DNA of 64,000 nucleotides from Paludibacteraceae bacterium (GTDB taxonomy: Bacteria; Bacteroidota; Bacteroidia; Bacteroidales; Paludibacteraceae): the NCBI GenBank assembly GCA_024401455.1, contig JAKSLA010000009.1, positions 1 to 64,000 of the forward strand. The letters run 5' to 3'. The translations under genes and the position numbers were made by a program. Of this stretch, positions 41,226 through 49,245 are shown in pieces (positions within the stretch are counted from its first letter, which is position 1; each line of letters starts with the position of its first letter). Below the pieces are notes generated by a model. It was not told the DNA's origin. It saw only the letters and a program-made list of their open reading frames with translations, and did no database searches.

Positions 41226-42056
41226 TTAGTCCTCCTTTGTGGCGAACTTGCTAGCAACGTTTGCATTCAAAGATGCGTTGTCGTCGCTCTTAGACTTCTT
41301 AGCAGCCTTTGGCTTTCTGTCCTTCTTTTGCTCAGGAGCCTCAGCAGCCTCATTCTCTTGCTTCTCTACCTTTCTCTCCTCAAGACCCTCTTGGATAGCA
41401 GAGCAAAGTGCGTTAAGGATAACCTCAACAGACTTTGTAGCGTCGTCGTTTGCAGGGATAACGAAATCGATGTCGTTTGGATTTGAGTTCGTATCAACGA
41501 TACCGAACACAGGGATACCAAGGCGCTTAGCCTCTCTAACAGCGATTTGCTCCTTCAAAACGTCAACTACGAACAAAGCAGAAGGAAGACGAGTCAAGTC
41601 GGCGATTGAGCCGAGAGTCTTCTCCAACTTAGCTCTTTGGCGAGAGATTTGCAACTTCTCTCTCTTAGAGAGGTTGTCAAATGTACCGTCGTTAGTAAGC
41701 TTGTCGATAGAAGCCATCTTCTTAACGGCCTTTCTGATAGTTGGGAAGTTGGTCAACATACCACCAGCCCATCTCTCAGTGATGTATGGCATAGAAACTG
41801 AGCTTGCCTTGTCTGCAACAACTTGCTTAGCTTGTTTCTTTGTAGCTACAAAAAGAATTTTCTTGCCCGATTTTGCAATTTGCTTCAACGCAGCAGCTGC
41901 TTCGTCGATTTTTGCTACAGTTTTGTGAAGATCAATGATATGGATACCGTTACGTTCCATGAAGATATATGGAGCCATTGTAGGGTTCCATTTTCTTTTC
42001 AAGTGGCCGAAGTGGCAACCTGCTGCTAATAATTCATCAAAATTAGTACTTGACAT
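41226..42056 (-). CDS. rpsB: ribosomal protein S2
   Basis: 276 residues. N-terminal FDELLAAGCHFGHLKRKWNP is the S2 signature, followed by IFMERNGIHIIDLHKT, KKILFVATKKQAKQVVAD and RWAGGMLTNFPTIRK, then the RLPSALFVVDVLKEQIAVREA block. The C-terminal 45 residues are a Lys/Glu-rich extension (QENEAAEAPEQKKDRKPKAA). S2 is a structural protein of the small subunit. A 144-base leader separates it from rpsI. Confidence 0.97.
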   Translation of the reverse strand: MSSTNFDELLAAGCHFGHLKRKWNPTMAPYIFMERNGIHIIDLHKTVAKIDEAAAALKQIAKSGKKILFVATKKQAKQVVADKASSVSMPYITERWAGGMLTNFPTIRKAVKKMASIDKLTNDGTFDNLSKREKLQISRQRAKLEKTLGSIADLTRLPSALFVVDVLKEQIAVREAKRLGIPVFGIVDTNSNPNDIDFVIPANDDATKSVEVILNALCSAIQEGLEERKVEKQENEAAEAPEQKKDRKPKAAKKSKSDDNASLNANVASKFATKED

Positions 42057-42200
42057 TTTTTTGTTTCTTTTAATCGTTTACATTCTTTTGTTTAATCAGC
42101 CCCGTAGTAGTCATCTGATGATGAGTCTCCGGAGTTTAGATACTAAACGCATATACTTAAAGATAACCCGTAATAGTAGGGTAGGGTATCTCTCCAAGGA
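42057..42200 (-). promoter_or_regulatory. structured leader of rpsB
   Basis: 144 bases between rpsI and rpsB on the minus strand. It contains the palindrome CTCCGGAG, a TCATC-ATCA-GATGA stem, and the pair ACCCTA/TACGGGT. Long structured leaders in front of rpsB that mediate S2 autoregulation are known in several phyla; whether this is a Bacteroidetes version is not established here. Confidence 0.4.
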
Positions 42201-42587
42201 CTAACGTTTACTGAATTGGAACTTCCTTCTTGCCTTAGGTTGACCTGGCTTCTTACGCTCAACAACACGTGAGTCGCGAGTAAGGAATCCTTCAGCCTTA
42301 AGTGGGCTCTTGTTGTCTTGATCCATCTTGACCAATGCACGAGCGATTGCAAGGCGCAACGCCTCAGCTTGACCCTTGTAACCACCACCGTTAAGATTAA
42401 CCTTTACGTTCATCTTCTCGGCAACACCCAACTTTGCCAATGGTTGCTTTACGACATATTGTAGAATTCCTGAAGGGAAATATGTCTCCAAGTTCTTCTT
42501 GTTTATAATGATTTCACCGTTTCCTTCGCTAAGATAGACACGGGCAACTGCAGCCTTTCTACGGCCGATCGCATTAAATACTTCCAT
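42201..42587 (-). CDS. rpsI: ribosomal protein S9
   Basis: 128 residues. FNAIGRRKAAVARVYLSEGNG is the S9 opening, NVKVNLNGGGYKGQAEALRLAIARAL the core, and RDSRVVERKKPGQPKARRKFQFSKR the basic C-terminal tail that contacts the P-site tRNA. Located 6 bases downstream of rplM in the same transcript. Confidence 0.98.
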   Translation of the reverse strand: MEVFNAIGRRKAAVARVYLSEGNGEIIINKKNLETYFPSGILQYVVKQPLAKLGVAEKMNVKVNLNGGGYKGQAEALRLAIARALVKMDQDNKSPLKAEGFLTRDSRVVERKKPGQPKARRKFQFSKR

Positions 42588-42592
42588 GCTAA

Positions 42593-43048
42593 TTACTTAT
42601 AAGAGTTTAAATCGATAAGTTTTGGTTGTTGAGCTTCGTGTTTGTGCTCTGATCCGTTGTAAATGTAGAGGTTGTTGATGATAGCGTCAGAAAGACGGTT
42701 CTTTGGCAACATTCCCTTTACTACCTTGCGGATAAGCTTTTCTGGGCTCTTCTTCAACAAGTCGCCTGGAGTGTACTCTCTTTGTCCACCTGGATAACCA
42801 GTGTATCTCAAATAGATACGATCTGTTGCTTTGTTTCCTGTGATAACAAGCTTCTCAGCATTGATGATGATCACATTGTCTCCGCAATCTACGTGCGGTG
42901 TGAAATTTGGTTTGTACTTTCCTCTCAAAAGTTTTGCTACTTTAGCACCCATACGTCCCAAAACTTGGTTAGTTGCGTCGATAACAACCCACTCCTTTGT
43001 GACAGTTGCTTTGTTAGCAGAAATGGTTTTGTAACTTAAAGTATCCAC
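42593..43048 (-). CDS. rplM: ribosomal protein L13
   Basis: 151 residues. Conserved segments are WVVIDATNQVLGRMGAKVA, LLRGKYKPNFTPHVDCGDNV and the YRHSG-type YLRYTGYPGGQREYT, followed by PEKLIRKVVKGMLPKNRL. First gene of the transcript, with a promoter box at 43146 and a leader hairpin at 43088. Confidence 0.98.
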   Translation of the reverse strand: MDTLSYKTISANKATVTKEWVVIDATNQVLGRMGAKVAKLLRGKYKPNFTPHVDCGDNVIIINAEKLVITGNKATDRIYLRYTGYPGGQREYTPGDLLKKSPEKLIRKVVKGMLPKNRLSDAIINNLYIYNGSEHKHEAQQPKLIDLNSYK

Positions 43049-43087
43049 TGCTTAAAATTTTTTAAAGTTTTTATTAATCTTTCACTT

Positions 43088-43118
43088 GCCGGACGTGTTC
43101 GGGCAAAACGCATCCGAC
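43088..43118 (-). promoter_or_regulatory. leader hairpin of rplM
   Basis: On the minus strand GTCGGATGCG-TTTTGCCCGAA-CACGTCCGGC forms a ten-position stem with one mismatch and some G-T pairs, between the promoter and the rplM start. L13 autoregulatory leaders exist in other phyla; a similar role here is inference. Confidence 0.5.
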
Positions 43119-43145
43119 GTTTATAAATATGGATAATAATTGGGT

Positions 43146-43154
43146 GCAAATTTA
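43146..43154 (-). promoter_or_regulatory. -7 element of the rplM operon
   Basis: Minus-strand TAAATTTGC (plus GCAAATTTA), an exact TAnnTTTGY box about 100 bases before the rplM start. Confidence 0.6.
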
Positions 43155-43265
43155 GCAGTTTTTTTCTAAAAAGAAAAAGGTGGCGAAGAAAAATGCGAAT
43201 AATTTTTAGTTGTCCGAAGAAATGAAGAGGTCTTCCTCGCTTGGGAGCGCGACATTAAGCATAAA

Positions 43266-43294
43266 AAAAGGATGCCGGTTTTCGACATCCTTTT
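43266..43294. terminator. terminator of the exbB-exbD operon
   Basis: AAAAGGATG and CATCCTTTT flank CCGGTTTTCGA, with A-run on the left and T-rich on the right. It is placed downstream of the last exbD on the minus strand. Confidence 0.75.
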
Positions 43295-43312
43295 CTTTGG
43301 AATATGTAACAA

Positions 43313-43789
43313 TTAATAATTGTTTACCTTTTGAGTAGCCGTGTAGCTGATCTTCAATGCGTATGCATTTCTCAATGCTTGCTTCACGTCAGTGATGATA
43401 CCCATCTTAGTCTCCTTGTCGATCTTGAGGGATACGATCATTTGGTTTTGATCTTGCTCCTTCATAGATGCACGTTGGCGAGAGATGTACTCTTCAACTT
43501 CTGACGGATCGTTTGCGAAAGCATCGTCGAGCTGGATACGAGATCCAGTACCGAACGCCTTGCGGAACTCTCTCTTCGGAGTACCGATGTAAAGGTATTT
43601 AACCAAAGACTTCTTTTCCATTTTGGTCAACTCGGTTGCCTCAGGCATCTTTTGGTCCACCTTCAAGGTTACCTCCTTCATCGTTGTAGTTGTCATAAAG
43701 AAGAACAACAACATGAATACGATATCGGGCAATGAAGCTGTACTGATAGCTCCAAGTTTTCTGCCTCCTCCTTTTCTGAATTTAGCCAT
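43313..43789 (-). CDS. exbD: ExbD/TolR-family protein, second exbD of operon 1
   Basis: 158 residues. GRKLGAISTASLPDIVFMLLFFFMTTTTM is the ExbD transmembrane segment, with the conserved Asp in LPDIVF that carries protons. The periplasmic part is diverged. Its ATG overlaps the stop of the first exbD by one base (TAATG). Together with the ExbB upstream it forms a proton-driven energy complex. Paired exbD genes are usual in Bacteroidetes. Confidence 0.87.
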   Translation of the reverse strand: MAKFRKGGGRKLGAISTASLPDIVFMLLFFFMTTTTMKEVTLKVDQKMPEATELTKMEKKSLVKYLYIGTPKREFRKAFGTGSRIQLDDAFANDPSEVEEYISRQRASMKEQDQNQMIVSLKIDKETKMGIITDVKQALRNAYALKISYTATQKVNNY

Positions 43790-44409
43790 TACTCTCCCTC
43801 CTTTCCGTAGCTCTTAGGCTCAGCCTCTGAAATCTTCATCGGATAAACCTTCTTTGTGAGCACTTCATATTTGTCCTTGTCTTTATCATCCTTTGAACCA
43901 GCCAAGTCTTCCAATGACATGGAGAGTTTTTTTCTACACATCTCGTCTCTTAGTTCGTTGTAAGCTGCTACCAACTCGTTTTGAACTGAAAGATATACTT
44001 GGTAGGAAGTTCCGCGGTCGTTCAATAGTGAAATGACATGGCTCTTTGTTACACCAACGTTTCCAAAGTAGTCAACGTTGATAATCTCCTTTTCTGGTAA
44101 CTCTTCTGAATTGCTTGGATTGACGATGAATTCCTTCGCCTTTTCCTTAAGCTTAGAGATCTCCATTGGCTGTCCGTTTACCATCAACTCGTCGTTGCTG
44201 TTAACGAGGATTTGGAGGATGTTTCTCTCCTTAATCTTTACGTCTTCGTCAACGACCTTTTGGTCTTTTGGCATAGGGGCAGGCAAGACTCTGAGCAGAC
44301 CCTTGTCTGTCGCCATGGAAGTTGTTACAAGGAAGAAGATGAGCAACAAGAACGCAATGTCGGCCATTGAGCTCGCGTTGATTTCTTGTACTTCTCTTTT
44401 CTTACCCAT
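43789..44409 (-). CDS. exbD: ExbD/TolR-family protein, first exbD of operon 1
   Basis: 206 residues. Conserved N-terminus REVQEINASSMADIAFLLLIFFLVTTSM with the membrane-embedded Asp. A longer periplasmic part includes NILQILVNSNDELMVNGQPM and VISLLNDRGTSYQVYLSVQN, and a Lys/Asp-rich DDKDKDKYEV loop near the C-terminus. It couples proton flow to an outer-membrane or envelope task with ExbB. Lies 14 bases downstream of the small membrane protein. Confidence 0.87.
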   Translation of the reverse strand: MGKKREVQEINASSMADIAFLLLIFFLVTTSMATDKGLLRVLPAPMPKDQKVVDEDVKIKERNILQILVNSNDELMVNGQPMEISKLKEKAKEFIVNPSNSEELPEKEIINVDYFGNVGVTKSHVISLLNDRGTSYQVYLSVQNELVAAYNELRDEMCRKKLSMSLEDLAGSKDDKDKDKYEVLTKKVYPMKISEAEPKSYGKEGE

Positions 44410-44423
44410 TTTCTACTTTTTTA

Positions 44424-44876
44424 TTAAAAACGTTTTAGAACCCATCCGAACAAAGCTACAAACGATGCGATGCCTGCCAAAAGGAAAGCAGAAACGATGC
44501 ACATGCCTGAAATTCTAAGGTCGAATTCTGATTGAGCCTCACCTGTAGCGAGTGGAAGTTGGTGGGTGTCTGCTGCAAAGTAAGTGATGAGCAACAATAG
44601 ACCCAAGGCAACCATACTGCCCAAGCCAATCAAGGCTGATTTAGGATCGGATTGGATGCTTGTGATGAATCCCATAACTGCTGCGATGACAGTGGCGAAG
44701 CATACGAGGCCAATCAATACATAAGCCCAGTTCAAAAGGGCGCCTGTAAAGTTAGGCTCTACATATTCAGCGTTAGGATCCACATCGCCTCCGAAGAAGA
44801 ACACTAGGCCAATGACTACAGAAATGGCGAGCATTACCGCTAGTGCTATTTGTGGAATTAAATTTGTCTTTTGCAT
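44424..44876 (-). CDS. small multi-pass membrane protein of the exbB operon
   Basis: 150 residues with four hydrophobic segments: IALAVMLAISVVIGLVFFFG, LLNWAYVLIGLVCFATVIAA, LIGLGSMVALGLLLLITYFA and ISGMCIVSAFLLAGIASFVA. The loops are short, with DPNAEYVEP and GEAQSEFDLR. No family name recognised, but a gene of this kind commonly sits between exbB and exbD in Bacteroidales. Spacing is 24 bases after exbB and 14 before exbD. Likely an accessory subunit, by context only. Confidence 0.7.
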   Translation of the reverse strand: MQKTNLIPQIALAVMLAISVVIGLVFFFGGDVDPNAEYVEPNFTGALLNWAYVLIGLVCFATVIAAVMGFITSIQSDPKSALIGLGSMVALGLLLLITYFAADTHQLPLATGEAQSEFDLRISGMCIVSAFLLAGIASFVALFGWVLKRF

Positions 44877-44900
44877 TTTTCTTTACCTTTGTTTAAGGGT

Positions 44901-45734
44901 TTACTTTTGTGCTTGATACTTGATAACTGTGTCAACCAATGAGATTGAAGTGTCCTCCATCTCAGAAACCAAAGCCTCGATACGAGTCAAGATGAAGTTC
45001 AAGAATACTTGGAGGATCATAGCTACGATCAAACCGAACACTGTTGTCAACAAGGCAACCTTGATACCACCGGCAACGATTGTTGCAGAGATATCACCCA
45101 TTTGTTGGATCTTATCGAACGCTGCGATCATACCGATAACGGTACCCATGAATCCCAACATCGGACCAAGAGCGATACAAAGAGAAATCCATGTTACGTT
45201 CTTCTCCAAAAGACCCATTTGAACACCTCCGTAAGATGCAACTGCCTTCTCAACTACGTCTGCACCCTCGTCAATTCTCATCAAACCTTGATAGAAGATT
45301 GAAGCGATAGGACCGCGAGTGTTAGCGCAAGCCTCCTTAGCAGCCTCAACGTCGTTGTCTTCCAACAATGCTGTCTCAACTTGCTCGAGCAACTTCTTTG
45401 TGTTAGCAGATGCCAAGCTCAAGTAAATAATTCTCTCGATGCAAAGTGCAAGACCCAAAATCAAACAGAGCGCAACACATGCCATGAATCCAGCACCACC
45501 CTCGATGAACTTAATCTTCAAAGTCTTGAATGTACCCAACTCTTGCTCTTGAACTTGTGGAGCAGGAGCTGCCTCTTGAGCGGCTGGTGTAGCTGCAGGA
45601 GCAGCTGCTGGAGCCTCGTCTTGTTGTACTGTCGTCTCGTCAGACGTGTACTCGTCATCTTGAGCAAAGATATTCGAAGTCATGCCAAATGCAAAAACTC
45701 CCAAAATTGCTAAAACTGCAAATACTTTTTTCAT
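44901..45734 (-). CDS. exbB: MotA/TolQ/ExbB proton channel with a periplasmic Pro/Ala-rich extension
   Basis: 277 residues. The N-terminus is a signal-like segment (VLAILGVFAFGMTSNIFAQ) followed by an acidic and Ala/Pro-rich stretch (APAAAPAATPAAQEAAPAP). The core has three membrane helices: GFMACVALCLILGLALCIERIIYLS, GPMLGFMGTVIGMIAAF, and GIKVALLTTVFGLIVAMILQ, with the conserved Thr-rich VALLTT and the polar GTV. It is the ion-conducting subunit, paired with the two ExbD. Start fixed by MKKVF with AAAAA context upstream. Confidence 0.9.
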   Translation of the reverse strand: MKKVFAVLAILGVFAFGMTSNIFAQDDEYTSDETTVQQDEAPAAAPAATPAAQEAAPAPQVQEQELGTFKTLKIKFIEGGAGFMACVALCLILGLALCIERIIYLSLASANTKKLLEQVETALLEDNDVEAAKEACANTRGPIASIFYQGLMRIDEGADVVEKAVASYGGVQMGLLEKNVTWISLCIALGPMLGFMGTVIGMIAAFDKIQQMGDISATIVAGGIKVALLTTVFGLIVAMILQVFLNFILTRIEALVSEMEDTSISLVDTVIKYQAQK

Positions 45735-45806
45735 TTTTTTTCTTTTGATTAGTTATTAATTTATTTAATTATTTGTTTTTTGTCTCTACCTACTTAATAT
45801 CGGTGC

Positions 45807-45893
45807 GGAGAGAACGGGATTCGAACCCGTGATACGCTTTTGACGTATACACGCTTTCCAGGCGTGCCTCTTCAGCCACTCGAGCATCTCTCC
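45807..45893 (-). tRNA. tRNA-Ser(GGA)
   Basis: 87 nt on the minus strand. The acceptor pairs GGAGAGA with TCTCTCC, a long variable arm (GTATACGTCAAAAGCGTATC) marks a class II tRNA, and the anticodon loop CTGGAAA gives GGA (Ser, UCC/UCU). T arm is GGGTTCGAATCCC. The 3' CCA is not encoded. Confidence 0.92.
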
Positions 45894-46028
45894 ATTAATG
45901 TTGTTTAACCTTAATAGGCACAAATTTCTATATTTTTTTATATTCAGTCAAATATTTGTGCGTTTTTTTTTGAACTTTTAGAGCGAAAATGCCCTTGCAG
46001 CGTTAATTGTTGTCGTTTCTGCCACTTC

Positions 46029-46748
46029 CTACACGCTGATTCCTTTTATCTCGGCCACTTTCTCGGCTATGTGGAGCAGGTAGGCACTTTCGTTTCGTTT
46101 CCCCCTGTGAGGAACGGGAGCAAGGTAGGGTGCATCCGTCTCCAAAAGGATCTTCTCCAGGGAAATCTTCTCCAGCGTGCGGGCAATCTCGGCCTTCTTG
46201 AAGGTTACGATGCCATTGATTCCTAATAGGAAATCGCCCAGTCCGAAGATGGTTTCCGCCTCTTCTATGGTGCCTGTGAAACTGTGGAAGACGCCTCGGA
46301 CGCCTTTCTCCTTGAACTTCCTTAGCGTGTCAATCGTCTCTGGAAAGGCGTTGCGGCAATGGATGTCGATGGGAAGGTTGTGGTTCAGCGCCATTTCGAT
46401 CTGCGCCTCAAAGGCGGTGATTTGTTCGCTCTTGAACGTCTGGTCCCAATAGAGGTCGATTCCGATTTCTCCTATGGCGCAATAGTCCCGTTTCTCCAAC
46501 CAACTTGCCACGATGTCCAACTCGTTGCGGTAATTTTCGTTGACGTTGGTTGGGTGCAGACCCATCATACAGCGGAAGAGGTCGGGGCGGCGGTCGGCAA
46601 GTGCGTGCATGTTGTCAATGCTTGTGCTGTCGATGTTCGGCAAGAGTACGGTGGATATGTGATTCGCCTCTAAGCGTGAAATCACCTCGTCGATGTCTTC
46701 TGCGAATTCTGCTTCGTATATGTGTGTGTGGGTGTCTGTCAGTTTCAT
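46029..46748 (-). CDS. tatD: TatD-family metal-dependent DNase/hydrolase
   Basis: 239 residues from the ATG at 46748; the longer frame to 46838 adds a basic tail with no family similarity. Metal-site blocks are THTHIYEAEF, AIGEIGIDLYWD (Glu and Asp), DIHCRNAF, VFHSFTGTIEE and LLETDAPYLAPVPHRGKRNES. TatD enzymes have 3'-5' exonuclease activity and roles in DNA repair and fragmentation. No operon partner on this strand. A 135-base gap to tRNA-Ser shows nothing else. Confidence 0.88.
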   Translation of the reverse strand: MKLTDTHTHIYEAEFAEDIDEVISRLEANHISTVLLPNIDSTSIDNMHALADRRPDLFRCMMGLHPTNVNENYRNELDIVASWLEKRDYCAIGEIGIDLYWDQTFKSEQITAFEAQIEMALNHNLPIDIHCRNAFPETIDTLRKFKEKGVRGVFHSFTGTIEEAETIFGLGDFLLGINGIVTFKKAEIARTLEKISLEKILLETDAPYLAPVPHRGKRNESAYLLHIAEKVAEIKGISV

Positions 46749-46897
46749 ATCGTTTGTTGAAGGACGGGGTTTGTAAAAGGGCCTCCTTCTTTGTGCAAAT
46801 TTATCTCTTTTCTTTGGGTAATGCTGAATTTTGTGCAAGAAAATGGAGTGGAATCTCTTTTTTGCCTATTTTTGGGTAGTATTAAAATTAGGAAGGA

Positions 46898-47449
46898 ATG
46901 GAAAGTGAAGTTATGAACCCATACGCGATTATAGAAAAGTATTATGAAAAGGGTGGTGATGCTTATAGGATATTGGTGGACCATTCGGAATCGGTGACGA
47001 AGAAGGCTTTGGAGTTGGCCGACCGCCATCCGGAGTTGAATCTCGATAGACGGTTCATTTCAGAGGCAGCGATGTTGCATGACATCGGTATTTTTCAGAC
47101 AGCGGCGGCGGTCTTGCACTGCTTCGGATCGAATCCTTACATTTGTCATGGTTATTTAGGCGCAGACATTCTGCGGGCGGAGGGTTTCCCGGTTCATGCA
47201 TTGGTCTGCGAACGCCATACGGGGGCAGGCTTGTCGTTGGCACATATTATAAAGGAGAATTTGCCGTTGCCCCATCGTGAGATGTTGCCCGTGACGTTGG
47301 AAGAGCAGTTGATTTGCTTTGCCGACAAATTCTTTTCTAAAACGCATCTCGGAGAGGAGTATTCGGTGGAGAAGGCGAGGACCAAACTATTGAAGTTTGG
47401 AGATGAGACGATTTCCCGATTCGATGCTTGGTGTGAGATGTTTTTGTAA
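46898..47449 (+). CDS. HD-domain phosphohydrolase-like protein
   Basis: 183 residues (178 if started at 46913). HD superfamily residues are LVDHSESV (His), EAAMLHDIGIF (HD), then CHGYLGADILR and RHTGAGL, and a last Asp in CFADKFFSKT. The LHDIGIFQT and ADKF arrangement resembles HDIG proteins that hydrolyse nucleotides or phosphate esters. The substrate is unknown. Divergent from tatD. Confidence 0.8.
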   Translation: MESEVMNPYAIIEKYYEKGGDAYRILVDHSESVTKKALELADRHPELNLDRRFISEAAMLHDIGIFQTAAAVLHCFGSNPYICHGYLGADILRAEGFPVHALVCERHTGAGLSLAHIIKENLPLPHREMLPVTLEEQLICFADKFFSKTHLGEEYSVEKARTKLLKFGDETISRFDAWCEMFL

Positions 47450-47499
47450 TCTTGTTCCCTAAAGATTTTTGTCGATTTTATTAAAATGTTATTATAGTT

Positions 47500-47856
47500 A
47501 TGGAAAAAGAAAGAGAGAATTCGTCTGTGTATTTCCACAGACCGCCCGAAACATTGAATTGTGCACAGTCCATTATGAAGGGCTTCCAAAAGGAGTTTGG
47601 TGTTTCAGACGAGGAGATTGAGGCTTTCCGTGCATGGGGCGGCGGACGTGCAGAAGGCGGTGTTTGTGGTGCCCTTTATGCTGCGGACATTTTGTTGAAG
47701 AGAAAGGGTATGCCTTCTATTTCGGCGGAGTTTGCTAAAAAAGTGGGTGCCACGACTTGTAAGGAGATCAAAGGCAATCAGTTGTGCTCGTGCCCCAACT
47801 GCGTACGCATTGCCGATGAATTGATGGTAGAGTTGATGGAGAAGACGGGGCATTGA
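47500..47856 (+). CDS. C_GCAxxG_C_C family redox-type protein
   Basis: 118 residues. The Cys pattern LNCAQSIMKGF ... GGGRAEGGVCGALYAAD ... CKEI ... CPNCV matches the C_GCAxxG_C_C family, whose Cys residues are proposed to bind metal or redox cofactors. The last pair is CSCPNC, giving a compact cluster. No redox partner neighbours it. Its gap to the HD gene is 50 bases on the same strand, so co-transcription is possible. Confidence 0.85.
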   Translation: MEKERENSSVYFHRPPETLNCAQSIMKGFQKEFGVSDEEIEAFRAWGGGRAEGGVCGALYAADILLKRKGMPSISAEFAKKVGATTCKEIKGNQLCSCPNCVRIADELMVELMEKTGH

Positions 47857-47886
47857 TACCTCTCCTTCGCTTGTAATTATTGATAA

Positions 47887-47917
47887 AGGGAAGGTGCTGG
47901 TAATAAACACCTTCCCT
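47887..47917. terminator. bidirectional terminator
   Basis: AGGGAAGGTG and CACCTTCCCT flank CTGGTAATAAA; T-run to the right, A-rich to the left. Between the convergent C_GCAxxG_C_C and SUI1-type genes. Confidence 0.75.
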
Positions 47918-47942
47918 AAACTTTTTTCTATGAAATCTTCCC

Positions 47943-48296
47943 TTATCGGATAATCTTCACTTTGTGCCCTTTCTTGGTGAGTATTTCGCCTATTTTCTCT
48001 CGCAAATCCCCTTGAATCAGGATTTCTCCGCCACGGCAGGATCCACCGACGCCGCAAGTACGTTTCAGTTCCGTGGCCAACTCTTTCAGTTCCTCGTCGT
48101 CGCCTTCGAAGCCGGTGATGAGCGTGGCTTGCTTGCCTTTTCGGCCGGCTTTGTCCAATTCCACTCTGAAATGTTGTTTGTCAGTCGCTTGAGGGGCAGA
48201 GGATTCCTCCTCTTTTATTTGGTTGAGCCCTTCTTGTATCTCAGGGTCGTTGGCAGCCAATTGGCTGAGTTTGTCTTTCCAATCGATAGTTTGCAT
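47943..48296 (-). CDS. SUI1/eIF1-like translation factor (YciH type)
   Basis: 117 residues. The C-terminal 75 residues have the SUI1 fold: VELDKAGRKGKQATLITGFEG, then LKELATELKRTCGVGGSCRG and GEILIQGDLREKIGEILTKKG. YciH-like proteins act as a fidelity or stress-related initiation factor. The N-terminal 40 residues are an acidic linker. Transcribed alone. Confidence 0.93.
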   Translation of the reverse strand: MQTIDWKDKLSQLAANDPEIQEGLNQIKEEESSAPQATDKQHFRVELDKAGRKGKQATLITGFEGDDEELKELATELKRTCGVGGSCRGGEILIQGDLREKIGEILTKKGHKVKIIR

Positions 48297-48441
48297 ATGC
48301 GATGAATGTGTTTTTAAATTCTATTTTACTTTTCTGCAAAAATAAGAAATTTTTTTACCTTTGTAATATGGAGAGTGTTCCTTCTGTCGAAATGGTGGGG
48401 GAGGCTTCTTTAAACGATATAGAGAATAAAAAGATAGAAAG

Positions 48442-49056
48442 ATGAAGATATTGGCCGTAGGTTGGAACTATATGGCGCACAACAAGGAGTTGAATCCTAC
48501 GAATGTGCCCACAGAGCCTGTGATATTTATGAAGCCGGAGACTGCTTTGCTTCGCGAGAACAAGCCTTTTTTCCTGCCCGATTTTTCCTCGGACGTTCAG
48601 TATGAAACAGAGGTGGTGGTGCGCATTTCGAAGATGGGAAAGAACATTTCGGAGAAGTTCGCTCCTCGTTATTATGATGCCTATGCTTTAGGAATAGACT
48701 TCACGGCGCGCGATTTGCAACGCAAGTTTAAGGAGAACGGCGGTCCTTGGGAGATATGCAAGGGATTTGACAACTCGGCTCCTATCAGCGAGTTTATCCC
48801 GAAAGAGGAGTTGGGCGACCTTTCCGCGCTGCCGTTCCATCTTGATCTGAATGGGGCGACCGTTCAGCAAGGTAATACGAAGGATATGATCTTCAATGTC
48901 GATACGATCATTGCGTATGTCAGCCGCTTCTTTACGTTGAAGACGGGCGACCTCATCTTTACGGGTACGCCAGTGGGGGTCGGACCGGTGAAAATCGGCG
49001 ACCGGTTGGAGGGCTATTTGGCCGACCGCAAGTTGTTGGACTTCCGCGTGGAGTGA
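48442..49056 (+). CDS. fumarylacetoacetate hydrolase-family protein
   Basis: 204 residues. The N-terminal MKILAVGWNYMAHNKELN precedes the FAH core: PVIFMKPETALLREN, VQYETEVVVRISK (metal-site Glu residues), YALGIDFTARDLQRK (Asp) and GDLIFTGTPVGVGPV. This family cleaves C-C bonds of 2-oxo compounds, including oxaloacetate decarboxylases and 2-keto-3-deoxy acid hydrolases. The specific substrate is not evident. Between convergent and parallel neighbours; probably alone. Confidence 0.88.
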   Translation: MKILAVGWNYMAHNKELNPTNVPTEPVIFMKPETALLRENKPFFLPDFSSDVQYETEVVVRISKMGKNISEKFAPRYYDAYALGIDFTARDLQRKFKENGGPWEICKGFDNSAPISEFIPKEELGDLSALPFHLDLNGATVQQGNTKDMIFNVDTIIAYVSRFFTLKTGDLIFTGTPVGVGPVKIGDRLEGYLADRKLLDFRVE

Positions 49057-49245
49057 TTGGGTGTCGTCCTTTGTCATTAATATAGGGTGTTGACTTTTAC
49101 TGGCTCAGCCTCGCCAAAGTCGGGTGAGGACGATTTAGGACAGTGGAGTTGCTTCTACAATAAATTATTTTAGGGCTCGTTAAATTTTAAGGAGTGTGGT
49201 TCTCAAATTCTTAGATAAACGTAGTCTTAATAAAAAGGATTTTTT

